Assembly (NCBI GenBank): GCA_024743175.1
Contig: JANSXA010000001.1
Span: forward strand, 310,001 to 374,000
Direction of reading: 5' to 3'
DNA length: 64,000 bases
DNA from: Pseudomonadaceae bacterium
GTDB taxonomy: Bacteria > Pseudomonadota > Gammaproteobacteria > Pseudomonadales > Azotimanducaceae
The notes beneath the pieces were generated by a model. That model made no database searches, was not told the origin of the DNA, and worked only from the letters and a program-made list of their open reading frames with translations. How positions within the stretch are numbered: position 1 is the first letter of the stretch; the number at the start of each line of letters is the position of its first letter. The translations under genes were made by a program, and so were the position numbers. This document shows positions 35,822-43,166 of the stretch, piece after piece.

Positions 35822-36751
35822 TTAGAACAGTGAATCCTGCTGTGACAGGGATTCTGTTGTGCGCTCTTCGGGCAGGTCAAAAGGTTCACTGAAGGTAACG
35901 TCTACAGCAAGCCCCCGATAATCGGGCAAAAACACAACGCCTCGTGTCAGCAGCAGATACTGGCCAATCACGCCCAGCAGATTATCGCAGATCTCCGGCT
36001 GCTCCGGGGTAACTTTCATGCGCTGGGCGGGACTGAATTGAAGCACCGGATACTCGATTGTGACCAGTTCCGGTTCATCCAGCCATTGCACCTGTGAGCG
36101 TTCCAGATCATCAACCGGTGTCTGTTGAAAAGCATCCTGCAGATTCACTGAAGCACGCAGAGATTCTGCAAGCACTGCTAAATCTCTACCACCACGTACC
36201 CCCATCACCAGCTGGCGCCAGTTGGTCTTGTCATTGAGTTGCTGTTTCAAGAGATGCTCGACATAACCAGCGCTGCGGCGTGAAGGTGTCTTGATCAGTG
36301 CAAGGGCCTGTTCTGCGCCCTGATCAAGCCAGCGCTTCAACTCACGACCATGGCGGGTAATTCCGACTTTGGTGCCACTGGTATTCGCGAGATACACTGT
36401 GTGGGGTTGCATACAGAAGGTCTCTCCCCACTGTGGCTCTCTGCAGGTACCCAGGTGGTAGTGGCAACGATCAGGACTGACGATGCACAGGTCGCAGCGA
36501 GCCAGGGTGCTGAAGCACGGATAACAGTACCCGCCGCCATACAGCTTTGAAGGGTGACTCTGACAGTTCAGACAGGTGGGCAGCCCTCGATAGGATAACC
36601 CGATACCGCCACCCAGCAAGGTATTCAGCGCGACACTCTGATCCTCCAGCTTCAGATGATATTCGGGCGTGATAACGCAGGCTGCAGACGCCAGGGCTGT
36701 GGTATCTGCCTGCAGGCTATCCAGGCGACCGGTAACGGGTGTAAGGAGCAT
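35822..36751 (-). CDS. DUF2797 family protein with cysteine-rich zinc-binding core
   Basis: 309 aa from ATG 36751, where homology begins; the frame is open to 36853. A cysteine-rich core matches the family: LPTCLNCQSHPSKLYGGGYC, then YPCFSTLARCDLCIVSPDRC and HYHLGTCREPQWGE. It continues VYLANTSGTKVGITRHGREL and WLDQGAEQALALIKT, which resembles a GIY-YIG-like segment. Function is unknown; zinc binding is likely. Divergent from xdhC across 155 bp. Confidence 0.85.
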   Translation of the reverse strand: MLLTPVTGRLDSLQADTTALASAACVITPEYHLKLEDQSVALNTLLGGGIGLSYRGLPTCLNCQSHPSKLYGGGYCYPCFSTLARCDLCIVSPDRCHYHLGTCREPQWGETFCMQPHTVYLANTSGTKVGITRHGRELKRWLDQGAEQALALIKTPSRRSAGYVEHLLKQQLNDKTNWRQLVMGVRGGRDLAVLAESLRASVNLQDAFQQTPVDDLERSQVQWLDEPELVTIEYPVLQFSPAQRMKVTPEQPEICDNLLGVIGQYLLLTRGVVFLPDYRGLAVDVTFSEPFDLPEERTTESLSQQDSLF

Positions 36752-36906
36752 GAAATTAGCTGCCGCGTTTGTATGACGCGAGTCACTTGCAGATGGTGTA
36801 AAATTGGCGCCAGTGTCCCGTGCCTTCGCGCGCTTTGCAAGCAAGACAGGCAAGCAACCGGACAGGTCGGTAGGACCGGCGCAGCAACAGTGTCAGCGAG
36901 GAATAT

Positions 36907-37908
36907 ATGCAAGCTGTAGATAAAGAAGTGCTCACGCAACTGCTTGCGTGGCTCAACGATCAACAAAAATGCTGGCTGGCCACGGTCGTTCAGACCTGGG
37001 GTTCATCTCCGCGGCCGGTCGGTTCGCTGTTTGCCTGTAACGAAAATGGGCAGATGGTTGGTTCACTGTCAGGTGGCTGTGTTGAAGATGATCTGCTGAC
37101 TAAGCTGGCTAATGCGGAGCTGGCAGCAGCAGGTCCACAATTTTTTGAGTATGGCGTCAGCACCGAAGAAGCGGAAAAATTCGGCCTGCCGTGTGGTGGC
37201 GCATTGCACATTGTTGTAGAACCACAGCACATTGATCCTCAGGCTCGATCAAACCTGATCATCTTGACCGAAGCACTCGATGCCAGGCGTTGTGTCAGCC
37301 GGGAAGTTGATCTGAAGCACGGTCGCACTTCGGTGCGTGCTGTTGCCAAGCACAGCCCGTTGGCGTTCGACCCAACCACTCAGGTGTTGAAACACACCTA
37401 TGGCCCCCGCCTGCAGCTGTTTATCATCGGAGCCGGCATGGTCAGTCAGTACCTTGCGGAAATGGCGCTGATGCTTGGTTATGAGGTCACCGTCTGTGAC
37501 CCCCGACAGGCTATGATGGATGATTTCAAAATCGCAGGTGTGCGGAAAATAGTCGATATGCCGGACGATGCGATCAAAACCTGCGCGAATGATGAGTTGT
37601 CGGCGATTGTTGCGCTGACCCATGATCCGCGCATAGATGATATGGGACTGATGGAGGCCCTGACGACATCTGCATTTTATATTGGCGCAATGGGTTCTAC
37701 CCGCACGTCTGCCAGCCGTCGCGAGCGTCTGCTTGAACTCGATGTCAGCCTTGAGAATATCGATAAACTGCATGCGCCTATTGGTCTGCCCATAGGATCA
37801 AAGACACCGCCTGAGATTGCGATTGCAATCCTTGCTGAAATCAACGCGATCAGGACTCAGCGGCTTCCGGAAGTCATGCAACAACTCAACGCCGCCAGTG
37901 CCGGTTGA
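36907..37908 (+). CDS. xdhC: XdhC/CoxI-family molybdenum cofactor insertion protein
   Basis: 333 aa. The N-terminal XdhC/CoxI domain (CWLATVVQTWGSSPRPVGSL; MVGSLSGGCVEDDLL; FGLPCGGALHIVVEP) is followed by a Rossmann domain (LFIIGAGMVSQYLAEMALML; FYIGAMGSTRTSASRRERLL; LHAPIGLPIGSKTPPEIAI). Proteins of this family bind molybdenum cofactor and help insert its sulfurated form into xanthine dehydrogenase-type enzymes. No such enzyme is encoded in the window. The GTG of the MobA-like gene overlaps its end by 11 bp. Confidence 0.92.
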   Translation: MQAVDKEVLTQLLAWLNDQQKCWLATVVQTWGSSPRPVGSLFACNENGQMVGSLSGGCVEDDLLTKLANAELAAAGPQFFEYGVSTEEAEKFGLPCGGALHIVVEPQHIDPQARSNLIILTEALDARRCVSREVDLKHGRTSVRAVAKHSPLAFDPTTQVLKHTYGPRLQLFIIGAGMVSQYLAEMALMLGYEVTVCDPRQAMMDDFKIAGVRKIVDMPDDAIKTCANDELSAIVALTHDPRIDDMGLMEALTTSAFYIGAMGSTRTSASRRERLLELDVSLENIDKLHAPIGLPIGSKTPPEIAIAILAEINAIRTQRLPEVMQQLNAASAG

Positions 37909-38479
37909 CAGCGGCGCGTTGATCCTCGGTGCTGGTTTTTCGCGCCGATTTGGCGGCGATAAACGACTTGCACAACTCAATGACGTCAGCGTTGCCGAGT
38001 TAACCCTGCAGAGCTACTGCCAGGTTTTCAGCCACGTTCGTGTGGTTGTGAAGCCCGAAGACGGCACTTTGATCAGCCTGATCGAAAAACTCAACGTAGA
38101 GATCATCCGCTGCCCTGAGGCCCGTCAGGGGATGGGGCATTCATTGGCCTGTGGCGTACGTGAGCTTTCCTGGGCGTACGCATTTGTCGGCTTGTTAGAC
38201 ATGCCGTTCATAAAAACAGAAACCCTCAATCAGCTGAAACAAGCAGCCTTAAACGCCCCGCCGAGGGCTATCATTCAACCCAGACTGACTGAAGCTTCTG
38301 TGGGACACCCGGTAGGTTGGCCTCGCCACTACTATCCGTTGTTAGCCCAGCTGCACGGGGACCAGGGTGCCCGCGTCCTGCTGAAACGTTTCCAGGATAA
38401 AATTCTGTACATGGCCACAGATGATGAAGGTGTCATCGCTGACATTGATCGTCCGGAAGATCTGCAGCACCAGCCGTGA
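37898..38479 (+). CDS. mocA: MobA-like nucleotidyltransferase (MocA-type molybdopterin cytidylyltransferase)
   Basis: 193 aa from GTG 37898; an upstream ATG (37817) lies inside xdhC and precedes any homology. The nucleotide-binding loop is ALILGAGFSRRFGGDKRLA. Further motifs are RQGMGHSLACGV, AYAFVGLLDMPFIKTETL, and PRLTEASVGHPVGW, ending with IADIDRPEDL. These fit MocA, which makes molybdopterin cytosine dinucleotide for xanthine dehydrogenase/CO dehydrogenase-type enzymes. Coupling to xdhC supports this over MobA. Confidence 0.85.
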   Translation: MPVDSGALILGAGFSRRFGGDKRLAQLNDVSVAELTLQSYCQVFSHVRVVVKPEDGTLISLIEKLNVEIIRCPEARQGMGHSLACGVRELSWAYAFVGLLDMPFIKTETLNQLKQAALNAPPRAIIQPRLTEASVGHPVGWPRHYYPLLAQLHGDQGARVLLKRFQDKILYMATDDEGVIADIDRPEDLQHQP

Positions 38480-38586
38480 GCTCAATCCGTGCAGCCGTGC
38501 AACGCGCTGTGTTTATTTATCCTTGCAAAAATCGATCAGGGGCATAGGCTTCACCCTGATTCATCTGCTTCATTAAGGCTGTGGGT

Positions 38587-39438
38587 ATGCATTCAGTCAG
38601 CAACGTCTCAGAGCGGTTCAGCCAGGTCATGGCAGAAACCGCAAACCCTGAACTGGCCAGCGTCAATGGCCCTGGTGATCTATGGCCACTGATGCGTGAG
38701 GAAGCACAACGCAAAGCCCAGGAAGAACCGATTCTCGGCAGCTATTTCCATGCCACCATCTTGAACCATCAGACTTTTGGCGATGCGCTGAGCTTCCGTC
38801 TGGCCAGCAAGCTGGATAACCCGATGCTGCCAACCATGTTGATTCGCGATGTTATCGCACAGGCGATGGAAGCGGATGCAACGCTGCTTTCCGCTGCTGA
38901 AATAGATGTCCTTGCCACTTACACCCGTGATCCGGCGTGCGATGACTTGTCAACACCTTTCCTGTTCTACAAGGGCTTCCATGCCCTGCAGGCGCATCGC
39001 GTTGCACATTGGCTATGGAGCCAGGGCAGACGCACGCTTGCACAGTTTTTTCAGAATCAGATATCTGTGACTCTCGGTGTTGATATTCACCCGGCGGCGC
39101 GCATGGGTTCCGGCATCATGTTTGACCATGCAACGGGTATCGTGATCGGTGAGACTGCGGTTGTTGAAGACGACGTATCCATGCTGCACGGGGTCACCCT
39201 GGGCGGCACGGGAAAAAGCAGTGGCGACAGACACCCGAAAATTCGCAAAGGTGTTCTACTGTCTGCCGGTTGTAAAATCATCGGCAACATCGAGGTTGGC
39301 ACGAACGCAAAAGTCGGCGCCGGCAGCGTGGTGCTGGAAGATGTCCCACCCAACGTTACTGTGGCAGGCGTCCCTGCAAAAATTGTCGGACCGCTGAACA
39401 ACAACATTCCCGCACATGAAATGGACCAACGCATCTGA
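38587..39438 (+). CDS. cysE: Serine O-acetyltransferase
   Basis: 283 aa from ATG 38587 (AAGG 8 bases upstream; an in-frame GTG at 38581 is too close to that site). It acetylates L-serine with acetyl-CoA, the first step of cysteine synthesis. The N-terminal helical domain (EEPILGSYFHATILNHQTFG; DPACDDLSTPFLFYKGFHAL) and left-handed beta-helix (DIHPAARMGSGIMFDHATGI; GGTGKSSGDRHPKIRKGVLL) closely match E. coli CysE (273 aa). Ends in HEMDQRI; the feedback-inhibition tail looks short. Confidence 0.96.
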   Translation: MHSVSNVSERFSQVMAETANPELASVNGPGDLWPLMREEAQRKAQEEPILGSYFHATILNHQTFGDALSFRLASKLDNPMLPTMLIRDVIAQAMEADATLLSAAEIDVLATYTRDPACDDLSTPFLFYKGFHALQAHRVAHWLWSQGRRTLAQFFQNQISVTLGVDIHPAARMGSGIMFDHATGIVIGETAVVEDDVSMLHGVTLGGTGKSSGDRHPKIRKGVLLSAGCKIIGNIEVGTNAKVGAGSVVLEDVPPNVTVAGVPAKIVGPLNNNIPAHEMDQRI

Positions 39439-39468
39439 AGCGGTTCATTTCTCATCGCACGAGGCTTT

Positions 39469-39708
39469 ATGGCTGATCAAGACAACACGGACAGCTCCGC
39501 TGCCCTGGCACAACCAAAATGTCCAGACTGTTCTGTAAGCGGCAGCGAACATATCATCAGCACACCCAGCACCGAACGCTCGCGAGCAAAACAACCGTGG
39601 TTCTACATCATTCACTGCGATACGTGTGGTCACGTATATAACACGCTGTCGAAACACAGTTTCACCCAGGCAGTCACGCCAAATTTTGTACTGCCGAAAC
39701 CCAGCTGA
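39469..39708 (+). CDS. Small zinc-ribbon-like protein of unknown function
   Basis: 79 aa. Two CxxC knuckles are visible, KCPDCSVSGS near residue 18 and HCDTCGHVYNTL near 49, typical of a single zinc ribbon. The rest is Ser/Thr-rich. It follows cysE by 30 bp on the same strand and converges on the DsbA-type gene. Not recognised beyond the ribbon. Confidence 0.65.
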   Translation: MADQDNTDSSAALAQPKCPDCSVSGSEHIISTPSTERSRAKQPWFYIIHCDTCGHVYNTLSKHSFTQAVTPNFVLPKPS

Positions 39709-39719
39709 ATGTTTCCAGT

Positions 39720-40364
39720 TTATGGAGCGGGTACGAGCTTGTCTTTCACGCGCTGTATGATCTGTTTCATCGTCTCCTGATCCTGGGCACCAGGTAGCAG
39801 AAACCGATCAGCGAAGTAGTAACCCGGCACACCACTGAGCCCCAGATCTGTTGCCCTCTCGCGCTGTTGTTCCAGTTCAGTTAAACCCTGGTTTTCTGCC
39901 AGATAGGTCTGCAGAGGTTTTACGGGTAAACCCACTTGTTCTGCAGCAATCAACAGCTGGGAAACATCTCCAACGTCCACCCCGCGACAAAAGTAGGCTT
40001 CGAATAGAACCTGCGCCAGTGCATGCTGGACGCCAAAAGGATACGAAAAAGACAGCACCTGATGTGCTAAACGGGTATTCGGCATCCGTTCGATCAGGTC
40101 ATAGCGGAGATTCAAACCCTCAGCCTCAGCTTCCTGCAGAATACGTTCAGGTGCTTTTGCCAGATCGGCTTGCGCACCATATCGACGGCTGAGGTAATCT
40201 GCACGATCAAGACCTTCCGCAGGAATTTCTGGTTGCAGCTGGTAGGGTCGCCAGCGCAGGCTGATCCCCTCACCCACAGAGGTTTCCAGAACGGCATCCA
40301 GGCGCGCCTTGCCAATAAAACACCACGGACAGACGATGTCTGAAAAAATTTCGATCTCAATCAC
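39720..40364 (-). CDS. DsbA-family oxidoreductase, FrnE type
   Basis: 214 aa, no signal peptide, so cytosolic. The active site CPWC lies in IFSDIVCPWCFIGKARLDA at residues about 12-15, on the usual thioredoxin fold with helical insertion. The FrnE hallmarks RWRPYQLQPEIPAEGLDR and LSGVPGYYFADRFLLPGAQD (cis-Pro) are present. It likely handles disulfides or glutathione-like isomerisation; substrate unknown. Confidence 0.92.
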   Translation of the reverse strand: MIEIEIFSDIVCPWCFIGKARLDAVLETSVGEGISLRWRPYQLQPEIPAEGLDRADYLSRRYGAQADLAKAPERILQEAEAEGLNLRYDLIERMPNTRLAHQVLSFSYPFGVQHALAQVLFEAYFCRGVDVGDVSQLLIAAEQVGLPVKPLQTYLAENQGLTELEQQRERATDLGLSGVPGYYFADRFLLPGAQDQETMKQIIQRVKDKLVPAP

Positions 40365-40435
40365 AATGGGTTGAACCCCGATTGCTGCTGACGTCGAGGG
40401 AGCCCCTGATTAAGTATCGAATGCTCAGAGCCTCC

Positions 40436-41371
40436 CTAGATATCACCTCGTAACATCTGCTGCAGGCGACGACTGCGTCCCTGCTCCTGACGAAGCTCCA
40501 CTTTCAGCTCGTGAATTTCTTCGCGCGCGCAACGCAGTTGGTCCAGGTAGCTCATCTGCTGGGCTTCCACCTGCTCACGATACTGCATTTTCGCCTGCTC
40601 GAGCTGTTCCGCGTGTAAGCGTATCAGATCCTGCAGAGACAGTTTGCCCGCATCACCAAACACTTCCGTCAGTTTCGCTGCAAACAGCTGGGTCTTGTCC
40701 TGACCGTGCAGCGCGTCTTCACCATTGAGATTAACAAGGCTGTTGCCTTGCAGTTGATAGTCTACGTCCTGTCGGGAATCCGCGGCGCTGAGCTCGATGG
40801 CACGCGCCTGGGGTGGGAAAAAGTCTTCATCCCGACAGCCCGTTGAGTTTTTTAGTTTCAGCTTATTGCGATAGATGCGGCTCTGAACCTGTGTCAAACC
40901 CTTGTCAGCCTCCGGTTCCCATAAGTTGACCGCATGCCAGGGTACCGGGCATTGTCCTCGTGACGCCTTTCGCACGCCACCCTGGCCAAGGTCTTCAGCT
41001 ACGCCTGCCTGTTGCACCAGGTAGCGTAAAGGCAGGTTGAACGAGGGATCTACATAGCCCTCTTCGTTGACCGAAAAAAGGAAAAATACGGCGCCGCGAA
41101 CTGCCAGGCCATTGCCCACCACGCAGTAAGCTGCCTTGACCACGCTGGCTGCGTGCCCTTCTAACGTATTGTCGCCGTTCAACAGGCGCTCAAAGGTGCT
41201 GAAATACATTTCAGCCATCACGTTACCTTCGTTGTTGAACAACATGACCACTTCTTGTTGGCCACCGTTTGGCATGTTTTCGACCACCCTCAATGACAAA
41301 AGGCAGGAATCGTCAAGCGTCTTCCCGCTGACTCCAATAGTAACGATTTCAGAATCTGCTGAAGTCGACAT
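40436..41371 (-). CDS. Unknown protein with C-terminal coiled coil
   Basis: 311 aa, not recognised. The first 140 residues look like a compact alpha/beta domain (EIVTIGVSGKTLDDSCLLSL; QEVVMLFNNEGNVMAEMYFS; VSLN-type hydrophobic strands later). A middle part has charged/aromatic stretches. Residues about 245-311 form a heptad-rich coiled coil (QLEQAKMQYREQVEAQQMSY; ELKVELRQEQGRSRRLQQML). No membrane segment or signal. It lies 62 bp after the small gene at 41434-41646 on the same strand, possibly co-transcribed. Confidence 0.7.
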   Translation of the reverse strand: MSTSADSEIVTIGVSGKTLDDSCLLSLRVVENMPNGGQQEVVMLFNNEGNVMAEMYFSTFERLLNGDNTLEGHAASVVKAAYCVVGNGLAVRGAVFFLFSVNEEGYVDPSFNLPLRYLVQQAGVAEDLGQGGVRKASRGQCPVPWHAVNLWEPEADKGLTQVQSRIYRNKLKLKNSTGCRDEDFFPPQARAIELSAADSRQDVDYQLQGNSLVNLNGEDALHGQDKTQLFAAKLTEVFGDAGKLSLQDLIRLHAEQLEQAKMQYREQVEAQQMSYLDQLRCAREEIHELKVELRQEQGRSRRLQQMLRGDI

Positions 41372-41433
41372 AGATCACAACATTACGGTTGAAAACAGTC
41401 ACTTAGAGGGGGTTGATAGCTTTTCATCTGGCT

Positions 41434-41646
41434 TTACGCGGCCCCGGAATGGGTCTCCAGCAATGTTGGGTACCGTGCGATCAGAGTGGTTTCAATATCA
41501 ACGTAACGAAAGGCTGCGCGTGCCGGGCCGGCTGGGCCATTTAACGGCTCCGCATAGACCATTGCATCACCTCGTATGTTTCGGACATCAACAACGGCAT
41601 AATCGCGTTGATCAATTGTGAACTGCTTACCAATCAGATTCTGCAT
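41434..41646 (-). CDS. Small protein of unknown function
   Basis: 70 aa from ATG 41646, which has GGAG 9 bases upstream; a Met at 41661 is less likely. It looks like a small beta-barrel (IGKQFTIDQRDYAVVDVRNI; GDAMVYAEPL) with no cysteines or membrane helix. The good ribosome site and shared strand with the coiled-coil gene support it as real. Not recognised. Confidence 0.6.
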   Translation of the reverse strand: MQNLIGKQFTIDQRDYAVVDVRNIRGDAMVYAEPLNGPAGPARAAFRYVDIETTLIARYPTLLETHSGAA

Positions 41647-41708
41647 GACAGATTTCTCCAAAAGTCATGGCTTAACTGTACTGCAGATTCCAGGATTCAC
41701 CCGTGTTC

Positions 41709-41725
41709 ACAACGTAACAGGTTGT
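41709..41725. promoter_or_regulatory. Inverted repeat, candidate activator site
   Basis: ACAAC-N7-GTTGT is a perfect palindrome. A related element follows: CACAACGT at 41708-41715 is repeated inverted as ACGTTGTG at 41747-41754, inside CCAC-N6-GTGG (41742-41755). They lie about 90-130 bp upstream of the sigma-54-like promoter, the usual range for enhancer-binding activators. The binding protein is unknown. Confidence 0.4.
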
Positions 41726-41812
41726 AATGCAATTACCGACGCCACCACGTTGTGGCCAATCTGACCATGCAGAGGCAAAATTCGAAAGTTTCTACTGTTT
41801 TTAAACTATATA

Positions 41813-41825
41813 TATCAATAGCTTA
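41813..41825 (+). promoter_or_regulatory. IHF-binding site
   Basis: TATCAATAGCTTA fits the IHF consensus WATCAA-N4-TTR at every defined base. It lies in an AT-rich tract 16 bp upstream of the sigma-54-like promoter and between that promoter and the inverted repeats. IHF there would bend DNA so that a distant activator reaches the polymerase. Confidence 0.55.
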
Positions 41826-41841
41826 TAGGTGGTTTAGAGAC

Positions 41842-41857
41842 TGGCATCGAAATTGCT
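41842..41857 (+). promoter_or_regulatory. Sigma-54 (RpoN) promoter candidate
   Basis: TGGCATCGAAATTGCT matches the -24/-12 consensus TGGCAC-N5-TTGCW at all but one base, with the required GG-N10-GC spacing. Transcription would start near 41869, about 33 bases before the GTG of the DUF454 gene. It would drive the three overlapping genes 41902-44187. The 255-bp gap that holds it, 41647-41901, contains no gene. Confidence 0.6.
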
Positions 41858-41901
41858 ATCCATGCAGTATCTATCGTGTAGTTAGCTAATGGAGTGATTC
41901 T

Positions 41902-42186
41902 GTGAGAGTTGTTGTACTGTTTCTACTGGGTTGCGCAAGCCTGGCGCTGGGTTTGGTAGGCTTGATCATTCCGATCCTGCCGGGGTTTCTATTTCTCCTG
42001 GTGGCTCTAGCCTGCTTTGCCAGCCTCTTTCCACAGATGAAGCGTACGCTGAATAAACACCCCCGACTTGCACGCTTTTTTCATCGCCTGGAGAGCGGCG
42101 CTCACTTACACTGGGCCTCTCGAATAAAACTCGCCTTCTGGGCCAGTTTGGAAGCTGTGAATCCGAAACAGAGGCATCGTTGGTAG
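41902..42186 (+). CDS. DUF454 (YbaN-like) small inner-membrane protein
   Basis: 94 aa from a GTG with GGAG 7 bases upstream. A long hydrophobic region (VVVLFLLGCASLALGLVGLI, then IPILPGFLFLLVALACFASL) is followed by a basic cytosolic tail with FPQMKRTLNKHPRLARFFHR. The LP-x-LP-type turn and following phenylalanines resemble YbaN/DUF454, though it is shorter than usual (about 120 aa). First gene behind the sigma-54-like promoter; it overlaps the kinase gene by 7 bp. Confidence 0.65.
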   Translation: MRVVVLFLLGCASLALGLVGLIIPILPGFLFLLVALACFASLFPQMKRTLNKHPRLARFFHRLESGAHLHWASRIKLAFWASLEAVNPKQRHRW

Positions 42187-43166
42187 CAACCCATCCAGAT
42201 ATCGCCGTTATTGGCGCCCTAGCATACGATCAGATCGCGACGACACCCGCGTCTCTCACCGGTTCCGAGGGAGAGACTGGTTCTGGGATGCAGAGTGGCT
42301 CTGCTTTGCAGAGTGGCTCTGCGAAGCAGAGCCTGTTGAATTGCAAAATTAACACGCTGACAGAAGCCTTTGGCGGGTGTGGTGGCAATATTGCCTACAA
42401 TCTTGCGCATAACGGCTCTACCAGACCGCTGCTCATCAGCGTTACCGGTACCGCGGACGATCAGCGCTATGTCGATCACCTTGAAGCTCAGGGCATCAGC
42501 TGTGCGGGACTGATGCGGGTTGACAGTGCCTACAGCGCGCGGGCAATCATCATCACCGACCGCGATGGCCATCAGTTCACTGCCTTTTTCCCGGGTGACG
42601 TACCCGGTGTTGAACGCTGGTGCGCTCATTTAGAGCATCTGCCTCTATCAGCGTGTACGGTACTCGTACAGGCGCCTTTTCCGCCTGATCTGATGATTGC
42701 CTCCACAAAATATGCGGCGCAGTTATCCAGCAATCCTCTGAAAATCTGCTGTCCGGGCCAGTACGCGGACCAGCTGAGACCAGATGAGACCAGGGAACTG
42801 ATCAGCTACACAGATTGGGTCATCGGCAATGCCTACGAAATCAATCACCTGCAACGCGCCTGTTCAATGCAGGACAAACTGATTCTGCAAACAAACGGCG
42901 CCGAGGAGATCCAGATTTTCGTGCCAGGCCAAAAACCGCAACACGTTGCGGTACCCGCAGTTGAAGAAAACGTCGACCCAACCGGTTGTGGCGACGCGTT
43001 TCTCGCAAGCATAGCCAATGACCTGGTCCGCCAGGGCGGACTGGATAACCCGGAAGCCCTGTCGGACGCCGTCCAGAGTGCTTGCAGCAACGCTGCACGG
43101 TGTCTGAGTTTCCATGGCGGCCAGCAACACTTTTCACGCGTTGACAGTACCCCTATCCATGTCTGA
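42180..43166 (+). CDS. PfkB-family carbohydrate/nucleoside kinase
   Basis: 328 aa from TTG 42180 with GAGG 5 bases upstream. The PfkB signatures are FGGCGGNIAYNLAHNG (substrate site) and NVDPTGCGDAFLASIANDL (catalytic Asp and anion hole). N-terminal AVIGALAYDQIATTPA resembles adenosine kinase-like members in bacteria, so a nucleoside or sugar is likely phosphorylated; the substrate is uncertain. Residues about 30-52 carry a Gln-Ser-Gly-Ser-Ala repeat encoded by a palindromic 18-bp tandem repeat, an insertion relative to the family. Overlaps both neighbours by 7-8 bp. Confidence 0.88.
   Translation: MVATHPDIAVIGALAYDQIATTPASLTGSEGETGSGMQSGSALQSGSAKQSLLNCKINTLTEAFGGCGGNIAYNLAHNGSTRPLLISVTGTADDQRYVDHLEAQGISCAGLMRVDSAYSARAIIITDRDGHQFTAFFPGDVPGVERWCAHLEHLPLSACTVLVQAPFPPDLMIASTKYAAQLSSNPLKICCPGQYADQLRPDETRELISYTDWVIGNAYEINHLQRACSMQDKLILQTNGAEEIQIFVPGQKPQHVAVPAVEENVDPTGCGDAFLASIANDLVRQGGLDNPEALSDAVQSACSNAARCLSFHGGQQHFSRVDSTPIHV
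42291..42331 (+). repeat. In-frame palindromic tandem repeat within the PfkB kinase gene
   Basis: Two 18-bp units (42291-42308 and 42309-42326), identical in the first 14 bases, are followed by five bases of a third. Each unit begins CAGAG-TGG-CTCTG, itself palindromic, and the second unit's end forms CTCTGC-GAA-GCAGAG (42317-42331). The repeat is in frame and codes for (Q-S-G-S-A-x)2. Confidence 0.85.

Noticed and set aside
36749-36775. Plus-strand ATG with AAGGAG upstream in the DUF2797/xdhC gap
   Set aside because: The frame stops after eight codons and overlaps the DUF2797 start; no support as a gene or leader peptide.
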